Assembly: GCA_009823505.1 (NCBI GenBank)
Contig: VZQC01000373.1
Location: 765,247-829,246 of the forward strand
Direction of reading: 5' to 3'
Length of the DNA: 64,000 nt
From: Rhizomys pruinosus
Lineage: Eukaryota; Chordata; Mammalia; Rodentia; Spalacidae
Shown: positions 56,500-64,000 of the stretch, one piece after another
Layout of the letters: each line of letters begins with the position of its first letter
How positions within the stretch are numbered: the first letter of the stretch is position 1
Program-made: the position numbers and the translations under genes
Notes under the pieces: generated by a model
The model's database searches: none
What the model saw: the letters and a program-made list of their open reading frames with translations, nothing else
What the model was told of the DNA's origin: nothing

Positions 56500-56850
56500 A
56501 CAGGGAGTGCCTATTTATCAGTGGTAGCTGTTTTCCATCAAGACTTTGAATCTGAAATGCTGACCCCCTTCCCAACTTGTGGGTGCTTGTTTTCCAGCAG
56601 GTGGCTACATTTTGGAACTATATGGAATATTTAGGAAGTGGGTCTGGCCAATGGAAGTAGGTCACTGGGGCATGCCTTTGAAGGAGACTGTCTAGTTTTG
56701 ACCGGTCTGTGCTTCTTGTCTTCCTCAGTGTGAACAACCACTGCCTTCTGCATGCTCCCCATGGCACAGTTGGAATTCCTGAGAATGTGAGCCCAAATAA
56801 ACCTCTCTTATTTGTTTCCATAACATTAATTTCTAAGTAATGCAAAAGTA
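56500..56850 (+). mobile_element. MT-like MaLR LTR
   Basis: 'ggaagtaggtcactggggca', 'tgcatgctccccatggcaca' and 'gtgagcccaaataaacctct' (AATAAA) follow MT-type LTR order. The 75-codon minus-strand ORF here is incidental. Confidence 0.6.
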
Positions 56851-57056
56851 AATAATAAGTTTTTCATTTGTTCAAAACAATGACTATCTAAAATGGTCAA
56901 TAGTACATTTTTACTAGATATATCAACAGGGCATTAAAATAACCTCCACACTTGTTACATTAAGTCTTAGGACACTTTAAACAAGAGGAAGACAAAGAGT
57001 GAGTTGATGTTAGAAAATTGTTATTTTATACACATTGGAAGTAACACCTCAAGTAC
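56851..57056. other. No recognised feature
   Basis: AT-rich spacer. Confidence 0.35.
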
Positions 57057-57250
57057 AAATTAGGTGGCTTTATTTCTGTGGTTCTATTCCAGGACTCTAG
57101 TCTCTATTGATCTATGTGTCTATCTTTCTGCCAATAACATAATGCCTTGATTAATGTAGCTTTATTTTAACTCAAGATGAGGTTATGTGAGTCTTTTCTA
57201 CTTTTGTTCTCTTTGTTCAAAAATTGTTTTGGCTGTTCAAGCGCATCTGC
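57057..57250 (-). pseudogene. Ancient L1 ORF2 fragment
   Basis: 'ctattgatctatgtgtctat', 'ttctgccaataacataatgc' and 'aattgttttggctgttcaag' are the reversed, widely conserved segment of old L1 ORF2 (C-terminal half). Confidence 0.65.
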
Positions 57251-57827
57251 TTTTCAACACAACACACAATTTAGAATCTACAAATGTGCCCAATGTAAAT
57301 AGAGTCTGAAAGAAGCTGCAAGCTCCCTTACAGCTGTGGAGCTCAGGTCCCTCCCAAATCCAACACCTCCTGCCTCTTCCTGTTCATTTTTCTTCTGCTC
57401 ACATCTGCTTCAGTTAAACATGTATTTATGTATTTTCTTTACCAGAGGGTTCCCTGCCAAGTTTTGAGAGTAGAAATTGATAAGATGCCTTGTGATTTTA
57501 GCTTTAATGAATCAATAAACCCCACAAGCTTTTGGTTGATCTGTCATATCCTTAGGTTTAGTGTGGAAATGAAAACATTTAGTTAGAATAATATTTTGGA
57601 AACCAGGAAAATCTGACTTTTAACATCTCTAAAACTATTTGAATTATAAGTATTAATGTATTTTGCTCTCATTGTGTGTGTATCATTTTGTAGTCATGAA
57701 AAGAGTTTCTATATAAAAAATTGGACAAGTCATGTAGTAGAAAAAAATAATTTATAATGTAAGGACACAATCATTATTTTAAACATACTGAAACATATTG
57801 TATGTCATTACAGTTTTTTCTTGTCCC
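57251..57827. other. No recognised feature
   Basis: Mixed composition with a pyrimidine-rich stretch at 57350-57420. No coding signal. Confidence 0.4.
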
Positions 57828-57845
57828 CTTCCTTCCTTCCTTCCT

Positions 57846-57885
<40 letters not shown>

Positions 57886-57896
57886 GCCTTCCTTCT
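57828..57896 (+). repeat. (TTCC)n-(TTTC)n microsatellite
   Basis: 69 bp of TTCC/TTTC units, probably grown from the T-rich tail of the adjacent minus-strand B1 fragment. Confidence 0.95.
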
Positions 57897-57975
57897 TTTT
57901 TTTTTTTTTTGAGACAGGGTCTCCCTGTAGCCAGAGTTGGCCTGTAATTTGGTATGGCGACAAGGCTAACCTCAA
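57897..57975 (-). mobile_element. B1 SINE, 5'-truncated
   Basis: 3' part of a minus-strand B1 ('ttgagacagggtctccctgt' onward), then divergent. Confidence 0.7.
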
Positions 57976-58109
57976 TTGGCATCCATTAGCCTATTTTCTT
58001 AACCCATATACTAGTAACATAGAATAGCAGTGCCTACTGCTTTATGTCTTGCTCTTATTTGTGAATAGTATCATGAACATTTCAATTTTATTACATGTGT
58101 TTTGAAATG

Positions 58110-58410
58110 ACAAGCTTATTATTTTTAAAAATTTTTATTGATGTTTTGTGTATTTCAGACATCATTTTTCAATTCAGTTCAGGCATATTTCCCTTTCCCT
58201 TCCCCCCACCCTGCCCTTCTCCACCCCACATTATGCATTCTGCCATAACTGTCCTGCATCTTTCTCTCTGTCTTTTTTTATGCTTAGGAATTCACATTTT
58301 CCTCCATTAATTTTATATTACTCTAAAATATAGATACATACTCTCCACCCATATACAGTCATTACAGAGTCTGAAAGTAATTGGTGGGTGGATTCTAGAA
58401 CAGGCATTTT
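58110..58410 (-). mobile_element. 5'-truncated L1 terminus, minus strand
   Basis: 'attgatgttttgtgtatttc', 'cccttccccccaccctgcc', 'gcattctgccataactgtcc', then proximal 3'UTR ('tattactctaaaatatagat'). Confidence 0.82.
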
Positions 58411-58419
58411 AAATTCTTA

Positions 58420-59200
58420 ATTGAATTTTTATTGAAAATTTGAATAGCTGCAAATTTCATACAATATATTTTGATCATATTTAGACCTCCACCCATATCT
58501 TCTGTACTCCATTACAATACCCACTGGGTTTCATATACTCTATTTCACACATATATGTGGTATGTGTGTGTGTATGTGTGTGCGTGTATGTGTAGACACA
58601 GAGAGAGTTTGCAAATGTTCTTCAGTGTAGTGCATCCATCAGTTCCTAGTCAACCTACACCAAGTCGCAACCTTAAAGAAGACTGACTCTCCTTTCAGCA
58701 AGCATCAGTTGCCAGCAGTTCCTTAGCTTACACACTTCCTCAATTCTACGTTGGGACTTTGCATGACTTGAGATTACATGGAAGTTGTACATACCATTAC
58801 CATTGCTGTGAGTTCTTATAAATGTCTTCCCAGTTGCCTAGAAAACTCCATTACCTCTGGCTCTTACAATATTTCCACCCCTATTCTGCTATGATCCTTG
58901 AGCCTTGGGAGACAGACGTTTGTTATAGGTATCCTATCCAAAAATAAACCCTCTGAAGCCTGTTATTCTTTGCTCATTGGCCAGTTGTGATTCTCTGTGT
59001 TAGTAACCATCTGCTATTTGAGGAATGTGCTCTGATGAGAGTTGAGAGGGGAAGTGGAATGCAGTGACATAAAGGAGGAAAGAGGAATAATGGAGTAGGA
59101 AGGGGTAGGAAAGGGTAGGGCACGGCAGAGATGCATATATGGGGAGGGATAACTAACACTAAAGGCTTTTAGAGAAAGTTGTGTGGAAACCTACCATTAT
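58420..59200 (-). mobile_element. Old Lx-type L1 3'UTR, minus strand
   Basis: 'tacaatatattttgatcata' at the 3' end, 'ccttgagccttgggagacag', 'cattggccagttgtgattct' and 'gtaaccatctgctatttgag' follow the reversed Lx order. Confidence 0.68.
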
Positions 59201-59845
59201 GGAGGCTTTTTAAATTATAGAAATAAACAGTGTAAAAAGACATTAAAAGAAACTACCTTATAATAGGGGGAATTGTCCCTGCTAGACACTGTAAGCTAGC
59301 AGGGTAAAAGGCCAATGAATACCAGGAATGAACTCCCTATTTTGAAACTGTTGACCAGGGGTCCCATAGACCCTCAAACAATGCTGGCCATTGCCTCTGC
59401 TTTTAGTTACCCACTAAATCTCCACAGTAAAACCCTATGGCTGAAAACATTCATACATGAATTGTACAACAAGCAAGGAACAATCAAGCTGGTGCTGAGT
59501 TTTAAAGCTTCATCTCTACTAGCTAGATCTCACAGTGCTGAAATTTGTTATGCATGTGACCAGAAGAGAAAAGAAATCATCAACCTTGGCCAGCTGTGAG
59601 TCCTGAGAGCCACAAAACAACTGGGCTGGCAGATTATTCCCGCTGCTGCAATAGTGGCATAAATGTTACTGGAGCAACTAATCACATTCTGAATGGATTT
59701 AAGGTCTTTTTCATTGCAATGACCCATACCCATCATTGGTATCAGGCTGAGGAACCTGTTAGGGGAGAGGACACTACAATTATTCTGCTAAATAGGCATT
59801 GCATTAAACTGACTCCTAATGACTTATTATTATTCCCATAATTAA
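59201..59845. other. Unclassified, relatively open segment
   Basis: Two adjacent ORFs in different frames (59315-59599, 94 codons; 59596-59841, 81 codons) span most of it, giving fewer stops than expected for AT-rich DNA. They share no motif I recognise. 'ctgggctggcagattattcc' and 'aaactgactcctaatgactt' feel like rodent interspersed-repeat phrases, but I cannot assign a family. No evidence of a real gene: no splice or promoter context. Confidence 0.3.
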
Positions 59846-59860
59846 TGACATTATAGTTTT

Positions 59861-60034
59861 TTTTTTTTTTTTTTAGTGAGGGTCTTTTTGAGACAAGATT
59901 TCCCTGTAGCTCTGGCTGTCCTGGAACTTACTCTGTAGACCAGGATGGCCTTGAACTCATAGAGATCCGTCCATGCCCACCTCTGCCTCCCAAGTGCTAG
60001 GATTAAAGGCGTGTTACACCATGCCTAGCTGGGA
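59861..60034 (-). mobile_element. B1 SINE at the left end of a SINE cluster
   Basis: Complete minus-strand B1 with an 18-nt or longer poly-T; 'gggtctttttgagacaagat' to 'ggcgtgttacaccatgccta'. The left TSD of the whole cluster (tgacattatagtttt) is at 59846-59860. Confidence 0.88.
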
Positions 60035-60035
60035 G

Positions 60036-60288
60036 GGTTTTTATGTTTTGTTTTGTTTTTGTTTTTGTTTTTTTGAGACAGGGTCTCCCTTTAGTCTTAG
60101 CTCCCGCTGGCCTGGAGCTCGCTATGTAGACCAGGTTGGTCTTGAACTCACAGAAATCTGCCTGCCTCTGCCTTCTGAGTGTTGGGATTAAAGGCATGCA
60201 CCACCTTGCCCAGCCTAAAGTGGTTCTTAGCCACCATGTAGGTGCTGGGAATTAAACCCGGGTCCTCTGCAGGAGCAGTTAGTGCTCT
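60036..60288 (-). mobile_element. Composite B2-head/B1 SINE, second copy
   Basis: Minus strand: a B2-type head (from 'gagcactaactgctcctgc', B box 'gggtttaattccc') through 'ggctaagaaccacttta', then a complete B1 ('ggctgggcaaggtggtgcat' to 'gagaccctgtctc') and a (T/G)-rich tail. The junction is the same, within 1-2 nt, as in the copy at 25900-26164. The outer 27 bp or so of the head are missing. Confidence 0.82.
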
Positions 60289-60289
60289 T

Positions 60290-60566
60290 TTTTAATGAAT
60301 GAAGATTTTTAATTATTTTTTTAATTTTTACTTTTTTAAACTTATTTTTTATGTGTATGAATGTACTGTTTGCATGTAGGTTTGTGCACTCCTATAGTGC
60401 AATGCAGTGGAAGTCAGAAGAGGGTGTTGGATTCCCCTGGAACTGGCATTCTCCTGGAATTGGAGTTACAGACAGTTCTCAACCACCATGTGGGTGCTGG
60501 GGATTGAACCTGGATCCTCTGCCAGAGCAGTCGGTGCTCTTAACCACTAGGCCATCTCTCCAGCCC
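60290..60566 (-). mobile_element. B2 SINE, long form, whose A-tail hosts the two SINEs to its left
   Basis: Full-length minus-strand B2 with the doubled 17-nt motif and head 'ggccatctctccagccc'. The right TSD (tgacattacagtttt) is at 60567-60581 and its partner at 59846-59860 (14 of 15), so the other two SINEs landed inside this B2's tail. Confidence 0.9.
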
Positions 60567-60681
60567 TGACATTACAGTTTTAAATGTGAAATAATATGCT
60601 GGTCCATGGATGTGTGTGCCATTTATGTAACCATTATTGTCAATTACTTAGATAGCTGTAGGTTTCATTTAAGCAAGATTC

Positions 60682-60708
60682 TTTTTTTTTTTTTTTTTTT
60701 TTTTTTTN
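60682..60708. other. Poly-T run ending in a single N
   Basis: 26 T then one N at 60708. Poly-T normally marks the 3' end of a minus-strand retroelement, but plus-strand L1 follows, so sequence is missing or mis-joined here. Confidence 0.8.
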
Positions 60709-63700
60709 ATACTATACATCAAAGGGACCGCACAGACATCTACCGATATTCCACCCTAATACCAGAGAAACACTTTCTACTCAACACCCACTGGAACATT
60801 TCAAAAATCGACCACATACGGGGCACAGAAGAAACCTCCACAAATCAAAAGATTGAAGAATTTCTGTATTCATAAATCAGACCACATGCAAAGCTCATAT
60901 TGACACCGAGAAGGATAGCCCCTACTATCTAAAAGAACACATTGAGACTAAACATCACTCCTGATATGAATGGGTCAGGAAATAAAGAAATAAAAGCATT
61001 CATAGAATGAGGGACGATGACAATATAACACAACAAAACTATGGGATACGTAAAAAGCAGTCCTAAGAAGTAGTTTAAAAGCATTTGTGCCTACATTAGA
61101 AAAAAAGAAAGAGCACACTGCAGCTAAAAACACTTGAGAGACAACAAAAAGAGAACCCTAAACACAACAGACTGAAAGAAATAACAAGAATCAGAGTAAA
61201 ATCAATGAGAATATAAAACAAAGAAAACAATACAAAAAAAATCAATGAATCCAAAAGATTGTTTCTTTGAGAGGAATAAACAAGGTAGATAGAACTCTAG
61301 CCCAGTACAAAATAAGAAGGAACAACTCCAAATCATAGAAGCTCATGATGGAAAGGGAAATATCACAACAGACAATAAGAAGATAAACAATAAAGGGATT
61401 ACTTCAAAAACCGATACTCTCTACTAAGTTTGAACCTAGGAGAAATAAATATCTGAAATCTGAATCAACCAAAGCTCCACCAAGAGGGAATTGACAGCGT
61501 TTAACAGACCCCATAATATAGATGAATTTGAAGTTGTAATAAGAAACCTACCAAATAAAAAAAGGCCAGGCCCAGATTTTTCACAGCAGAAGTCAATAAA
61601 ACATTTCAAAAAGAATTAACAACCATATTCTCAAATTGTTCAGAAGGACAAAAGGGAATTCTCACAAATTCCTTCCATGAAGCCAGCATCACATTATAAC
61701 AAACCAGACAAAGAATACAACCAAAAAAGAGAACTATAAGACCCATCTCATGGATGAACACAGATGCAAAAATTCTCAACAAAACTTGCAAATTGTAAAT
61801 ACAGACCCACAGCAAAGAAGAATCATCCGTGCATGACCAGTTGGATTCGATACCAGAGATGCAGGGTTGGTTCTACATATGAAAATCATTAAATAATAAT
61901 AAAACATACAAATGGACTGAAAGACAAAAAACCCAATCATCTCAATTGACACAAAAAAAAGCCTTTGACAAATCCAAAAAAAACAAAATTCCAGCATCCT
62001 CTTCTGCGTTAAATCCCTAGAGGGAACTGGATTGGAGGATAACAGCCTCAATGTAATCAAAACCATATAAAGTAAACTCACAGCTAATATCATCTTAAAT
62101 GGAAAAATGACAGAAAAAATTCCCTTTAAAAGGTAGGAACATGGCAAGACTGCCCACTATCACCACTCCTCTTCAATATATTGCTTAAAACATTTGCTAG
62201 GGCAATAAGGCAAGAAAGAAATTAAAAGAGTACTAATTGAAAAGAGGAGGTCAAACTATCCTTCTTTCTCCTGAAGATATGATTGTGTACTTAAGATGCC
62301 TAAAACGTCCAACCAGAAACTAGAAAGGGATTTTAAGAGTTTCAGTAAGGGGCTGGAGATATGGACTAGTGTTAAGAGTGCCAACCACTCTTACAAGAGG
62401 ACCTAGTGGTTTTTGATCCCCAGCACCCACATAGCAGCCGAGAACCATTTTAAACTCCAATTCCAGGAGAATTCCAGTTTTAGGGGATCTGGTGTTCTCT
62501 TTTGACCTCTGTGGCAATTGCACGACATGGGTGCACAAACCTACTGGCAGACAATACAGTCATACACATCAAAAATAAATAAAAAATTAAAATAAAAAAA
62601 GAGTTTCAGTAAATTCCAGGATACAAATCAACCTAGAAAAACCATTAGCCTTTCTTACACCAACAGCAAGTAACTGAAGAAGGAATACTAAGAGACCTTC
62701 CCACTCACAATAGCCTCAAGACAATAAAGATACCTGGGAACAAACCTAACCAAAGACCCAAAGATCTCTAACAACAAAAATTTAAAGCCCTGAATATGTA
62801 AATTAAAGAAGACTCAGAATAGGAAAAACCTCCCATGCTCTGATGGGAAAATTAATATAATAAAATGTCCATTCTACCCAACTCTTATACAGATTTAAGT
62901 AATCCCATTTAAAATCCCCAAGAATTTCTTCATGAGACTTGAAAAACAGTCCTGAATTTTATTTGGGAAAACCAAAACGACACCAATAGCCAACAACCCG
63001 GAGCAAAAATGCAATACAGAGGGGATCTCTATAACAGACTTCAAACAATACTACATGGCTATAGTAATAAAACAGCTTGGTACTGGCACAAAAACAGACC
63101 TGTTGACCAATGGAACAAACTGAAGATCCAAACTTGAGCATATACAATTCAGCCACCTCATATTTGACAAGGGCCAAGAGAACACTGGAGGAAAGACAGC
63201 AGCTTCAGCAAGTGGTGTTGGCAAAACAGATCGCCACTTGTAGAAGAATGAAATTAAACCCCTACACACTCGCCCTGTACAACAGTCACTCCACTATGGA
63301 TCAAAAACCTCAACGGGATGACCCCAACTCTGAAGGCAATAGAAGAAAAAGTTGGCAGCAGCCTACAAGACATAGCGTAGAGAAAAGATTTCCTAAATCA
63401 GACAGCACCTGGGCAAGAATAAGGTCTACAATTGACAAAGGGACCTCATTAAACCCAAAAGCTTCTGTACATCAAAAGAAAACAATCAAGGAAGTGAAGA
63501 GAAAACCCACAGAGTGGAAGGAAACTTTCACAGAGAATCCATCTGACAAAAGCAATGATTTTCAATATATAAACTACTCAATAACAAAGAAGAAAGAAAA
63601 CAATGACCCACTCAAAAGAGGAGCAAAGAGCTGAACAAGACTTCACAAGTGAGGAATTAGAGATGGCTGAGAAACACCTTAAAAAGTGTTCAATGTCACA

Positions 63701-64000
63701 ATAATTAAGGAAATTGCAAATTAAAATTACTTTAAGATATAATCTCACTCCAATAAGACTGGCTAAGGATCAAGAAAGACAAATGATACCAAGTGCTGGA
63801 GAGGTTGTGGGAACGAGAAACACATCCACTGCTGGTGGGAATGTAAACTCATACAGCCACTATGGAAAGCAGTGGGAGAACCCTTGAAAACTTGAATGAA
63901 TGCCTACCTACCCAGCCATACTACGGCCTGGTTAGTACCCACAAAGACTTTTCTTACGGCAGAGATACATGCACGCACATGTTTATTGCAGCTCTCTTCA
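60709..64000 (+). pseudogene. L1 ORF2 (EN end to C-terminus), dense with 1-bp deletions; runs off window
   Basis: Co-linear with 29690-32760 of the other plus-strand L1: end of EN ('cacagacatctaccgatatt'), linker, RT, and C-terminus, to within about 100 bp of the ORF2 stop at the window edge. Compared with that copy it has a single-base deletion every few tens of bases, many in short homopolymers, along the whole length. The longest open stretch is 174 codons (63110-63634), with its frame broken repeatedly by such deletions. Evolutionary decay would give more substitutions than this. Carries a B2 at 62349-62598. Confidence 0.85.
62349..62598 (+). mobile_element. B2 SINE, long form, in L1, with TSD
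   Basis: 'ggggctggagatatggacta' head, doubled 17-nt motif ('ctccaattccaggagaa' then a second unit), tail 'caaaaataaataaaa'. A perfect 13-bp TSD (agagtttcagtaa) lies at 62336-62348 and 62599-62611. Also shows small indels like its host. Confidence 0.92.

Noticed and set aside
63110..63634. 174-codon ORF as a gene
   Set aside because: It is L1 ORF2 C-terminal sequence shifted by single-base deletions.

Overview
The window is non-coding, repeat-dense mammalian DNA from a muroid rodent. The evidence for that is the repeat set: B1 (7SL-derived) and B2/B3 (tRNA-derived) SINEs, ID-like SINEs, ORR1/MT-type MaLR LTR elements, and several layers of L1, including old Lx-type 3'UTRs. B1 and B2 copies do not match the mouse consensus as I remember it, and the young B2 group carries a 17-nt internal duplication, so a muroid other than mouse or rat is likely; I cannot name the species. 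I found no host protein-coding gene, exon, tRNA, rRNA, CRISPR array or bacterial-type feature. Nearly all long reading frames lie inside L1, MaLR or SINE sequence. All repeat names come from recalled consensus patterns, not from a search.

Layout. 1-9 kb: an ORR1-like LTR, an MT-like LTR, a long L1 3'UTR (2.69-4.13 kb), an ancient LINE2-like piece (about 5.8-6.4 kb) and quiet sequence. 9-11.4 kb: a SINE cluster containing a mosaic of B2, B1, a self-derived inverted B2 piece and an L1 tail. 13.9-14.8 kb: a short L1 with a classic 5' inversion and clear target-site duplications (TSDs). 15.9-26.7 kb: a deeply nested stack. An ORR1-like MaLR (LTR-internal-LTR) is interrupted by a B2, by an LTR with a 6-bp TSD, by a minus-strand L1 and by a composite B2-B1 SINE. 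The L1 is itself interrupted by a plus-strand L1 tail and by an MT-type MaLR. 26.7-27.4 kb: a minus-strand MaLR LTR holding a B2 that appears to have carried 3' flanking DNA.

27.6-33.0 kb: the most complete L1 (5' region, ORF1, ORF2), inactivated by stops and frameshifts. A separate L1 tail sits at 33.6-34.35 kb. 34-48 kb: older Lx 3'UTR pieces, SINEs and microsatellites with some unclassified sequence. 48.1-50.6 kb: two opposed L1 fragments flanking a 39-N gap. 51-59 kb: ancient L1, Lx 3'UTRs in both orientations, MaLR LTRs and SINEs. 59.86-60.57 kb: three SINEs inserted into one another's A-tails. 60.7-64.0 kb: an L1 running off the window, beginning at a single N and carrying so many one-base deletions that it looks like uncorrected long-read gap fill.

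No genes act together here. The value of the window is its retrotransposition record. The strongest candidates for something undescribed are the composite B2-B1 SINE (two copies sharing one junction), the 17-nt-duplication B2 subfamily, the template-switch mosaic at 10 kb and the B2 3' transduction at 26.8 kb.
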